Source of the DNA: Patescibacteria group bacterium
GTDB taxonomy: Bacteria; Patescibacteriota; Microgenomatia; Levybacterales; UBA12049
Direction of reading: 5' to 3'
DNA: 14,338 nucleotides
Assembly: GCA_030917445.1 (NCBI GenBank)
Contig: JAUPUR010000054.1
Span: 1-14,338, forward strand
The stretch's first letter is position 1. Each line of letters begins with the position of its first letter. A program made the translations under genes and the position numbers. Positions 6,796 to 13,490 of this stretch are shown here, one piece after another. A model generated the notes under the pieces. That model made no database searches, had not been told where the DNA came from, and saw nothing but the letters and a program-made list of their open reading frames with translations.

Positions 6796-7083
6796 TTACT
6801 GCATTCCTACTTGATCTATTTTTGGAAAATGCGTCTTAATTTCATTCCAAAACTTTTCTGATAAATTCACAGAATATTTACTAAATCCGACACTTTCTGA
6901 CTTTCCACAGAGCATATTCTCATATCGTCTCACTATTCTTAGAACCTTCTCGCCTTCAGTATTAAATTCATCTTTAAAAGAAGCCGGATCAGTAACGAAG
7001 TTATCATGGAGCTTTTTAAAAGTAACAAAAAGCTCATGGTTGTATTCAAGCATCTCTTCAACAGCTTTTTTATATTTAGTCAT
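6796..7083 (-). CDS. Small uncharacterised protein coupled to the zinc-ribbon gene
   Basis: This 95-residue protein is not recognised. It is charged and predicted helical: a first helix pair (about 1-30) begins MTKYKKAVEEMLEYNHELF, and a second (about 35-57) ends in RIVRRYENMLCGKSE. A C-terminal segment with KYSVNLSEKFWNEIKTHFP follows. There is one Cys, no signal peptide and no membrane segment, so it should be cytoplasmic. Its ATG overlaps the TAA of the zinc-ribbon gene by one base (TAATG), which points to translational coupling and a related function. No Shine-Dalgarno sequence is evident. It could be an accessory subunit of the zinc-ribbon protein, but that is inference from position only. 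Confidence 0.7.
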   Translation of the reverse strand: MTKYKKAVEEMLEYNHELFVTFKKLHDNFVTDPASFKDEFNTEGEKVLRIVRRYENMLCGKSESVGFSKYSVNLSEKFWNEIKTHFPKIDQVGMQ

Positions 7084-7625
7084 TATTCTTCAGGTTCTGG
7101 AGGGAGAAATTCTTCACCATTTGGTTCTGCTTGAGGGTACTCACTTGGTTTTAGCCAATACACATAAGGACAACCAGTTGCTTTTCTCGCTTCCTTATCC
7201 CATCCTGCACTAGAACATTTTTTCATTTTTTTTCCAGCATTCGTTGTAAAAAGTACAAGTTTTTTCCCACATTCTGGACAATCCTCATCAAGATTCTCAG
7301 TTGATCCATTTATCCATTCTACAAAATCACAACCAGTTGCTTTTTTTGCCTCTTTATCCCATCCTCCAGTAGAGCACTTTTTCATCTTTTTTCCAAATCG
7401 AGTCGTAGTAAGTATGAGTGGTGATTGACACTTTGGACACTTTTCTTCAAGCTCTACCGGCTTAATTTCAAGCCACTTTACATAGTCACAGCCAATAGTG
7501 GATTTTGTTGCAGGATCCCACGAAGATGTCGAACATCTTTGCAACTCGCGTCCTGTTGCAGTTGTCACAACATCGCTGAGTGGTTGTCCGCATTTAGGGC
7601 ATGACTCATTCATCTTTTTATCCAT
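7083..7625 (-). CDS. Stand-alone triple C4 zinc-ribbon protein (topoisomerase-type ribbons)
   Basis: Three tandem ribbons fill the 180 residues: 9-51, 63-104 and 116-157. Each has C-P-x-C, then about 18 residues to a CS pair, then exactly 15 residues to a GC pair followed by D/P-Y/F-V-x-W. Cys ligands are C9, C12, C31, C46; C63, C66, C84, C99; and C116, C119, C137, C152. Repeats 2 and 3 share GKKMKKCS and GWDKEA-x-KATGC almost exactly, suggesting recent duplication. The pattern resembles the C4 zinc fingers at the end of type IA topoisomerase I, but no topoisomerase domain is attached. The acidic, Pro-rich tail ends in PPEPEE. Nucleic-acid binding is likely; a precise role is not known. It follows the ABC gene by 43 bases, has its own candidate promoter, and is coupled to the next small gene. 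Confidence 0.85.
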   Translation of the reverse strand: MDKKMNESCPKCGQPLSDVVTTATGRELQRCSTSSWDPATKSTIGCDYVKWLEIKPVELEEKCPKCQSPLILTTTRFGKKMKKCSTGGWDKEAKKATGCDFVEWINGSTENLDEDCPECGKKLVLFTTNAGKKMKKCSSAGWDKEARKATGCPYVYWLKPSEYPQAEPNGEEFLPPEPEE

Positions 7626-7635
7626 ATAGGTATTT

Positions 7636-7665
7636 ATCCTAATTCATTTACTTATTGCTCGTCAA
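7636..7665 (-). promoter_or_regulatory. Promoter for the zinc-ribbon gene (-35 TTGACG, -10 TAGGAT)
   Basis: On the minus strand TTGACG (7660-7665) and TAGGAT (7636-7641) are 18 bases apart. The -10 ends 10 bases before the ATG at 7625. The strong -35 compensates for a 4/6 -10, so the zinc-ribbon gene may be transcribed independently of the ABC gene. Confidence 0.45.
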
Positions 7666-7668
7666 GAA

Positions 7669-9438
7669 CTAATATATTTCGTATTTCTCAAGCAGCTTTT
7701 TATTCCCGTCAATTTGATATGTAAGGAGATCTTTATACAACCCAGGTTTTTGTGAAAGCTCTTGAGGCTTGCCGATATCTACAATTGTACCCTGATCAAG
7801 AACAATTATTTTATCAACATTTTGAATCGTTGAAAATCTATGTGCAATAATTATGACCAATTTATTTTTCATAAGATTTTCAAGCGCGTCCTGAACATCT
7901 TTTTCAGATTTTGCGTCCAGTGAAGAAGTTGCTTCATCAAGGATAAGAATTGGGGCATTTTTAAGAATTGCTCTTGCAATCTGAATTCTTTGTTTTTGGC
8001 CTCCTGATAATCGTACTCCTCTTTCTCCAACCTCACTATCTAATTTCTTAGGAAGTTTCATGACAAAATCGTACGCATTTGCAAGCTTTAGTGCTTGAAT
8101 TACCTCTTTCTCAGTTGCGTCATATTTACCATAGGAAACATTTTCTCTAATTGTAGAAGAGAACAACTCATTATCTTGAAATACAAGTGATATATTTTGT
8201 CGAATTATTTGATGATCGAGATCTGTGTACTTTTTATCTTTTAGATAAATTTCTCCACTTGTTGAATCATAAAATTTCAAGATGAGATTAATAATTGTAG
8301 ACTTACCGGCACCACTATGCCCAACTAAAGCAACTGCTTCATTTCGTTTAATTTCAAAACTAACTTTATCTAATACTTTATGAGACTCATCATAATGAAA
8401 AGAAACATTGTCAAATCTAATTTCAGGGTCTTTTATGAGTGTCAATGGAACTTTCTTCTGGTAATTCTCAGCTGATTTTGCTTCGATGACTTCAAAAAAT
8501 TCTTTTGATCCTGCTTCTGCTGTTTGTACCTGAGTTAAAATAAATGACATTGCAAAAAGTGTAAGACGTGCTTGGTTAACAAGCTGAAGAATTAATACCA
8601 TTCCACCGATAGTTAAATTTCTCTGATAGGTATTATAAAAAACAAGAATATTTATTGCGAATAAAATTAGTTGAAGTGAAAGACCTCTGAAAAAATCAAA
8701 TATATGAAATGTTTTACTTTGACGAGCATAAATTGTATTTATATCCGAAAGATTTTGTTCAACAGTTTTGAACTCTCTTTTCTCAGCTGTAAAACTTTTT
8801 ACAAGACTAATATTACTAATCACTTCTTGCATTCTCCCTCGAGTTCTATCTTCAATAGCATTTTTAAGCATTTCTTCTTTACCCCATTTTACCGTTGAGT
8901 AATAACTAAGCACTAGATAGATTGGAAAAAGAATAAATGTGAAAAATGCGATAGGCAAATTATAATAAGCTAGAATAATAACAGTGAATATACTTTGCAA
9001 AAATGTTGGGAGAATAAAGTTTGTTGCTGTATTTAAAAACCCGTGAATAGTAATTATGCCTCTATTTAACTGATTGAGAATCTTACCGGACATTTCGGAA
9101 TCATAATAAGATTGAGGAAGCGTCAATGTTTTATCATAAAATTTCTCAGTTAGGAATTTTCTTAATCTCCCAGAAAAATGATCTCCGATTCTTTCGCTCA
9201 CTGTCGTCATTGCAAGACCAATAAAGTTCATAAGAAATGAAAGAAATATGAGAAATATAAGTCTATCTAAATCTCCGCCTTGACCCTGAACTCTACTTAC
9301 AATTTCATCAACAATAAATTTTGAAAGTATTGGTGCAATGAGACCCAATATTGCAGAGAAAAAAATCAAAACACCCAAAATAAAGACAAGGTGATGGAGT
9401 GGCTTTGATATCCGTATAATTCGTATGATATTTTGCAT
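7669..9438 (-). CDS. ABC exporter, fused membrane and ATPase domains (MsbA/MdlB type)
   Basis: A 589-residue half-transporter that should act as a dimer. Residues 15-310 form the six-helix type-1 exporter domain with membrane segments near 17-39, 58-80, 140-160, 163-183, 252-270 and 278-300. The nucleotide-binding domain has Walker A GHSGAGKST (373-381), a Q-loop at Q421, signature LSGGQKQR (477-484), Walker B ILILDE (497-502) and H-loop H533, so it should hydrolyse ATP. Lipids, peptides or drugs are typical substrates; none can be assigned here. It ends in TAG, 43 bases before the zinc-ribbon start. It diverges from the DUF2207 gene across a 75-base spacer with a promoter for each side. Confidence 0.93.
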   Translation of the reverse strand: MQNIIRIIRISKPLHHLVFILGVLIFFSAILGLIAPILSKFIVDEIVSRVQGQGGDLDRLIFLIFLSFLMNFIGLAMTTVSERIGDHFSGRLRKFLTEKFYDKTLTLPQSYYDSEMSGKILNQLNRGIITIHGFLNTATNFILPTFLQSIFTVIILAYYNLPIAFFTFILFPIYLVLSYYSTVKWGKEEMLKNAIEDRTRGRMQEVISNISLVKSFTAEKREFKTVEQNLSDINTIYARQSKTFHIFDFFRGLSLQLILFAINILVFYNTYQRNLTIGGMVLILQLVNQARLTLFAMSFILTQVQTAEAGSKEFFEVIEAKSAENYQKKVPLTLIKDPEIRFDNVSFHYDESHKVLDKVSFEIKRNEAVALVGHSGAGKSTIINLILKFYDSTSGEIYLKDKKYTDLDHQIIRQNISLVFQDNELFSSTIRENVSYGKYDATEKEVIQALKLANAYDFVMKLPKKLDSEVGERGVRLSGGQKQRIQIARAILKNAPILILDEATSSLDAKSEKDVQDALENLMKNKLVIIIAHRFSTIQNVDKIIVLDQGTIVDIGKPQELSQKPGLYKDLLTYQIDGNKKLLEKYEIY

Positions 9439-9445
9439 CTATAAT

Positions 9446-9454
9446 AGTATAGCA
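9446..9454 (-). promoter_or_regulatory. Extended -10 promoter TGC-TATACT for the ABC exporter
   Basis: On the minus strand TGC precedes TATACT, which ends 7 bases before the ATG at 9438. It mirrors the TGG-TATACT box serving the divergent gene. Confidence 0.55.
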
Positions 9455-9498
9455 TCATTTGAGGCTAAAATACATCAATTCCATAATAATGCGTTGAG

Positions 9499-9507
9499 TG
9501 GTATACT
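9499..9507 (+). promoter_or_regulatory. Extended -10 promoter TGG-TATACT for the DUF2207 gene
   Basis: TGG (9499-9501) precedes TATACT (9502-9507), which ends 6 bases before the GTG start at 9514. This supports the GTG as the true start and again predicts no 5' leader. Confidence 0.55.
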
Positions 9508-9513
9508 ACCTCT

Positions 9514-11271
9514 GTGAAGATACTTCTCCTCTTTATTTCCTTATTACTCTATTTCACTCCACATGTTTCTGCACAAAACTCATGGGAAATCCGTGATTTT
9601 AATAGTACTATTCTCATTCAAAAATCTGGCACAGTTCTCATTAAAGAGTCGATATCAGTTGACTTCAATACTTTAAATAAACATGGTATTTACAGAAATA
9701 TCCCTTACATTTACAACACAAAGTCAGATGAAAAAAGATATTCAGAAATAACTATTCAAAGCGTCGAACGAAATGATAGAAAAGAAAAATTTGCTATCTC
9801 TAAAAATGATTCACATCTTCAAATAAAAATTGGTGATCCTGATAAAACGATCTCACAGCAACAAAAATATACCATTACATACTTAGTAAAAGGAGTTTTA
9901 GACAGTTATAATGACTTTGATGAATTCTATTGGAATGTTACAGGAAATGACTGGGAAGTTCCAATAAGTTCTGCGTCTAGCTTACTTACAATTGAGACGG
10001 GTGAATTCTTAAATTCATCGTGTTATCAAGGAGTTTTTGGAGCAACAACGCTGTGTAGTGTTGAAAAGATATCACCTCAAACGCTGACATTTACAGCTAC
10101 CAAACTATCTTTTCAGGAGGGTCTCACAATTGCAGCTAGTTTTCCAAAAGGAACCATCCCCATTTTAACTATCGAAAAACCTAAATCATTGCTACAAAAA
10201 GTAGCTCAACCTCACATACTTTTTTTAGGAGGTTTTTTGTCTTTGATTGGAGTCGGGAGTATTTTGCTATTGTGGTATATCAATGGAAGAGATTATTGGC
10301 ATAACAATATTCCTATAACTGATAGATCTCTAACTGGGAGAATAAAACCAATTGGCGCAAAGGAAACACTCGTAGTTGAGTTCGAATCTCCTGAAAAACT
10401 TACTCCTGCAGAAATCGGTGTACTCATGGATGAAAAAGCTGACACACTTGACGTGACAGCGACACTTATTGATCTTGCAACAAAAGGATACTTGTCAATT
10501 ACTGAGGTTGAAAAGAAATGGGTGTTTGGTACACGAGATTATATCCTTAAAAAAAAGAAGGGCGATACTTCATCACTTTTAATTTTTGAAAAAGAACTTT
10601 TTACTCGATTATTCTCGAGCGGTGATGAGATCTCACTTTCTTCATTAAAACAAAAATTCTATGATGATTTAAAAATTGTTAAGACAAAACTTTACGAGGA
10701 AATCGTTAAAAAAGAAATCTTTTTTGATAATCCTGAATCAATAAGATCAAAATATGTTATCTCTTCAATACTTGGCTTCTTTATAGCACTCTTTTCAACC
10801 TTTTATGGGGGACTTGCCCAAGAAAACCCATATTTTTTTATCATCGGTATTTCGCTGCTTATAACATGTATATTTCTTTTTCTCTTCTCTGAAAAGATGC
10901 CAAGACGTACTGCACATGGAAGAGAATTATACAGAAGAGCGAGAGGCTTTAAAAGATTTCTCTCTGGTTCAGAAAAAAATAGACAAAATTATTATGAACA
11001 AAAGAATTTATTTAACTATTTGCTTCCATATGCAATTACCTTTGGAGTTACTGAAAAATTTGCGAAACACATGAAGGACCTAGGACAGATGCCTGAGTCC
11101 GTTTCATGGTATTCAGGACCTTCATTCCAGTTAGCAACATTATCCTCTAGCATGAATACATTTTCTTCAACGCTTTCTTCTGCTATGGCAAGTACCCCAT
11201 CGTCAAGTGGTTCATCTGGAGGTGGCTTTTCTGGTGGAGGCGGAGGCGGAGGCGGGGGAGGTAGTTGGTAA
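9514..11271 (+). CDS. DUF2207 membrane protein with poly-glycine tail
   Basis: The GTG start gives a clear signal peptide (1-20, cleaved near VSA/Q21). An extracytoplasmic beta-rich domain (about 21-230) includes DFDEFYWNVTGNDWEVP (134-150), a hallmark of the DUF2207 family. A membrane helix at 235-255 leads to a cytoplasmic part, followed by a hairpin of two membrane segments (about 414-432 and 439-458). The conserved stretches RRTAHGRELYRRARGFKRFL (464-483) and LPYAITFGV (504-512) come next. The end is Ser-rich and then nearly all glycine, closing with GGSW, as is common in this family. The function of DUF2207 proteins is not established. The glycine codons make a GC-rich patch (11218-11267) in otherwise AT-rich DNA. 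It is co-oriented with the small DUF3467-like gene 12 bases downstream. Confidence 0.88.
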   Translation: MKILLLFISLLLYFTPHVSAQNSWEIRDFNSTILIQKSGTVLIKESISVDFNTLNKHGIYRNIPYIYNTKSDEKRYSEITIQSVERNDRKEKFAISKNDSHLQIKIGDPDKTISQQQKYTITYLVKGVLDSYNDFDEFYWNVTGNDWEVPISSASSLLTIETGEFLNSSCYQGVFGATTLCSVEKISPQTLTFTATKLSFQEGLTIAASFPKGTIPILTIEKPKSLLQKVAQPHILFLGGFLSLIGVGSILLLWYINGRDYWHNNIPITDRSLTGRIKPIGAKETLVVEFESPEKLTPAEIGVLMDEKADTLDVTATLIDLATKGYLSITEVEKKWVFGTRDYILKKKKGDTSSLLIFEKELFTRLFSSGDEISLSSLKQKFYDDLKIVKTKLYEEIVKKEIFFDNPESIRSKYVISSILGFFIALFSTFYGGLAQENPYFFIIGISLLITCIFLFLFSEKMPRRTAHGRELYRRARGFKRFLSGSEKNRQNYYEQKNLFNYLLPYAITFGVTEKFAKHMKDLGQMPESVSWYSGPSFQLATLSSSMNTFSSTLSSAMASTPSSSGSSGGGFSGGGGGGGGGGSW

Positions 11272-11276
11272 GGAGG
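11271..11276 (+). promoter_or_regulatory. Canonical Shine-Dalgarno AGGAGG
   Basis: AAGGAGGTGA (11270-11279) matches the 16S rRNA 3' end perfectly; its AGGAGG core lies 7 bases before the ATG at 11284. It overlaps the stop codon of the DUF2207 gene. It is the only strong Shine-Dalgarno site I find before any gene in the window and it fixes the start of the downstream gene. Confidence 0.85.
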
Positions 11277-11283
11277 TGACTTT

Positions 11284-11535
11284 ATGGAAAAGAAGAAAAT
11301 ATCTGTTAATCTCAATGTTGACACAACACCAATTCTTTTCACTGATGGAATTTTTATGACAACAAATGAAGATGGTGTCACGTTAGAAATAACTCAGAAA
11401 ATTTTTGGAGAACAACAAAAAAAAATTGTCTCAAGAATAGGTATGAGTCGGTCACATGCAAAAAAATTTGTGAAAGAACTTAGCAAGTTATTAGCCGTGA
11501 CTGAGGGTAATACCGAAAGTGGAAAAAATAATTAA
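11284..11535 (+). CDS. Small DUF3467-like protein
   Basis: The 83-residue protein shows the outline of the DUF3467 family: an N-terminal strand around TPILFTDGIFMTTNEDGVTL (15-34) and a later segment with VSRIGMSRSHAKKFVKELSKLL (49-70), like the family's R-x-x-MSPEHAK-x-L stretch. DUF3467 proteins are small, cytoplasmic and of unknown function. The N-terminus is Lys-rich and no signal peptide is present. It is the second gene of a unit with the DUF2207 gene and is translated from a perfect Shine-Dalgarno site. Its TAA overlaps the TAA of obg on the other strand by 3 of 4 bases. The family match is by eye and moderate. Confidence 0.65.
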   Translation: MEKKKISVNLNVDTTPILFTDGIFMTTNEDGVTLEITQKIFGEQQKKIVSRIGMSRSHAKKFVKELSKLLAVTEGNTESGKNN

Positions 11536-12491
11536 ATTGAACCGGAAATAATTCCTCGTAAAATATCAAGAGATTCATCGTCTTGAAAAGAAACAATATG
11601 AATTGTATTAGAGGATACCATTTTTAAAGTATCTTTTATACTTTCTGTTTCTTTTTTGCCAACAAGATCTGCTTTTGTAATGACAATAATTTCTTTTTTA
11701 TCAATTAGTGTTGTACTAAAATTTTTGAGTTCGTTTCTAATTATTTTATAAGCTGAAACAGGATCGGTTGAAGAACTGTCTATACAGTGTATCAATAACT
11801 CTGTTTTTTCAATATGTTTCAGAAATTTGGTACCCAACCCTTTCCCAGAACTTGCCCCTTCAATGAGCCCAGGGATATCTGCGATCATAATTTTATCCAT
11901 CATGCCTATATTTGGTTCAAGTGTTGTAAAAGGATAATTACCTATCTTTGGTTGAGCGTTCGTAAGAAGTGAAAGCAATGTGCTTTTTCCGGCATTTGGA
12001 AGACCAATAAGTCCTACTTTTGCTATCAATCTTAACTCCAAAGTAACTAATTTTTCTTGCCCTTGCTCTCCGTACTCAAATTCTCTTGGTGATTGATTTG
12101 TAGAAGATTTGAATTCATTATTTCCTCTTCCTCCTTTTCCACCTTGAGCGAGTAGAAATGGTGTAGTAGTATCTACCACTTCCCAAACATCATGTCCACC
12201 AATTGTTACTCTTGTCCCTATAGGGATTTTTAAAAACAGATCTTTTGCGTTTTTACCAAAAAGGTTTTTTCTTTTTCCACTCACACCGTCATCTCCAAAT
12301 ATCTTTTTCTTATATTGAAATTGTGAAAGTGCAGAAAGATCATCTACTCCGATAAGGTAAACATCTGCACCTTTACCACCATTTCCACCACTTGGCCCAC
12401 CTAAAGGATTGCCTTCATTTTTGCTAAATGCTACAGCTCCATCTCCACCATTACCTGCTTTTACTGTAATGTCTACTTTGTCTATTAACAT
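11532..12491 (-). CDS. obg: GTPase Obg/CgtA, ribosome assembly
   Basis: Obg binds the 50S subunit and supports ribosome assembly and stress control. The glycine-rich Obg domain (about 1-157) starts MLIDKVDITVKAGNGGDG. The G domain has G1 GLPNAGKST (163-171), G2 YPFTT (186-190), G3 DIPGLIEGAS (205-214) and G4 TKAD (272-275) in place of the usual NKxD; G5 (VSFQ, 300-303) is also weak. There is no C-terminal OCT domain. A longer frame opens at 12509 (MLYNAD...), but the start at 12491 is chosen for two reasons: family members begin M-x-I/x-D-x-V, and a TATAAT box lies within the six extra codons. It meets the DUF3467-like gene tail to tail with overlapping stop codons. Confidence 0.93.
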   Translation of the reverse strand: MLIDKVDITVKAGNGGDGAVAFSKNEGNPLGGPSGGNGGKGADVYLIGVDDLSALSQFQYKKKIFGDDGVSGKRKNLFGKNAKDLFLKIPIGTRVTIGGHDVWEVVDTTTPFLLAQGGKGGRGNNEFKSSTNQSPREFEYGEQGQEKLVTLELRLIAKVGLIGLPNAGKSTLLSLLTNAQPKIGNYPFTTLEPNIGMMDKIMIADIPGLIEGASSGKGLGTKFLKHIEKTELLIHCIDSSSTDPVSAYKIIRNELKNFSTTLIDKKEIIVITKADLVGKKETESIKDTLKMVSSNTIHIVSFQDDESLDILRGIISGSI

Positions 12492-12497
12492 ATCCGC

Positions 12498-12503
12498 ATT
12501 ATA
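12498..12503 (-). promoter_or_regulatory. -10 box TATAAT for obg, inside the longest ORF
   Basis: On the minus strand a perfect TATAAT preceded by TG ends 6 bases before the ATG at 12491. In the longer frame these six bases would be the Tyr and Asn codons. A transcript from this box could not carry the upstream ATG at 12509, so it decides the start. Confidence 0.6.
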
Positions 12504-12520
12504 CAGCAAGATCTTAAAGA

Positions 12521-12549
12521 TTGCGCGAAACCAATATAAGCAGTACTAT
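12521..12549 (+). promoter_or_regulatory. Promoter for the serine hydrolase (TTGCGC, TACTAT)
   Basis: TTGCGC (12521-12526) and TACTAT (12544-12549) are 17 bases apart. The -10 ends 8 bases before the ATG at 12558; an overlapping TATAAA at 12547-12552 is an alternative. The -35 keeps only the TTG core, so the call is moderate. Confidence 0.4.
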
Positions 12550-12557
12550 AAAAGCCA

Positions 12558-13490
12558 ATGAAAACTATCCGTTCATTTATCTTTTTTAGTTCACTTTTCA
12601 TATCACTTATGTTTCTTTCATTCTTCGCGATTCTTATAATTGCTCCTACAAATGCAAACCAACCACTTTCCCCACTTTCAGATGATAAAGAGACAATTCA
12701 AAATGATTCTGTGCTCTCTATTAATAACTCTGAAATTGAAAAAATAATTCTTGATGGACTAGAAGGATCAACAGGTGAATATAGTTTTTCAATATTTAAC
12801 TTAAAAACAGAAGAAAGTTATCTGGAAAATGAAAATAAAGAGTATCCTTCAGCTAGTCTTTATAAGCTCTGGCTTATGGCAGTAATTTTTGATGAAATTG
12901 AAAAAGGTAATTTAACAATGAATAAAAAACTCACTGCAGATATTGAAGTACTTAATAAAAAATTTGGAATTGGGTCAGAATCAGCAGAATTATCAGAAGG
13001 GACAATCTCATTAAGTGTTGAGGAAGCCTTAAATAAAATGATAACTATTTCAGATAACTATTCCGCACTACTTCTCTCAAGTACGGTAGGTGTATCTAAA
13101 ATGTCTGAGTTTCTGAAAAAATACTCTCTGAACAATTCAAAAGTTGGAACACTCAGCTCTCTTCCTATGACAACAGCAGTAGATACAACGATGTATTTTA
13201 AACTATTATATTCTAAAAATCTCGTATCCGAAAAGTCTTCAACGCAAATGATTGAGTTGTTAAAAAAACAGCAGATAAATGATCGTATTCCAAAGTATCT
13301 ACCGGATAATACAACCGTTGCACATAAAACTGGAGAACTTTTTGGCTTTAAACATGATGCTGGGATAATATTTTCACATGATGGAGATTATATTTTTGTT
13401 GCATTGTCTGAAAGCAAAAATCCAAAGGCAGCTGCAGAAAGAATTGCATTAGTTTCAGAAGAAATATTCACTTACTTCTCATCTCGATAA
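12558..13490 (+). CDS. Membrane-anchored serine hydrolase, class A beta-lactamase fold, lacking the general-base Glu
   Basis: A hydrophobic N-terminal segment (7-29) exports or anchors the protein; with no clear cleavage site it is probably a membrane anchor. A linker (30-58) precedes the catalytic domain. S100-x-x-K103 in SASLYKLW holds the nucleophile, S165-D-N167 is the second motif and K257-T-G259 the third, the three motifs shared by class A beta-lactamases and penicillin-binding proteins. The omega-loop region (about 192-208, SKVGTLSSLPMTTA) contains no E-x-x-N, so the residue equivalent to Glu166 that deacylates beta-lactams is absent. Peptidase or carboxypeptidase activity on peptidoglycan, or another esterase role, is more likely than antibiotic resistance. 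Its 3' end overlaps the next gene tail to tail by 19 bases. Confidence 0.82.
   Translation: MKTIRSFIFFSSLFISLMFLSFFAILIIAPTNANQPLSPLSDDKETIQNDSVLSINNSEIEKIILDGLEGSTGEYSFSIFNLKTEESYLENENKEYPSASLYKLWLMAVIFDEIEKGNLTMNKKLTADIEVLNKKFGIGSESAELSEGTISLSVEEALNKMITISDNYSALLLSSTVGVSKMSEFLKKYSLNNSKVGTLSSLPMTTAVDTTMYFKLLYSKNLVSEKSSTQMIELLKKQQINDRIPKYLPDNTTVAHKTGELFGFKHDAGIIFSHDGDYIFVALSESKNPKAAAERIALVSEEIFTYFSSR

Noticed and set aside
6775..6801. Overlapping short stems (ACTGA/TCAGT and CAGTA/TACTG) as a terminator between the Nudix and small genes
   Set aside because: The stems are only 5 bases, AT-containing, mutually exclusive and without a following T-run of useful length.
11016..11381. Minus-strand ORF of 121 codons with a poly-proline stretch
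   Set aside because: It is the antisense shadow of the DUF2207 poly-glycine tail and lies across two well-supported + strand genes.
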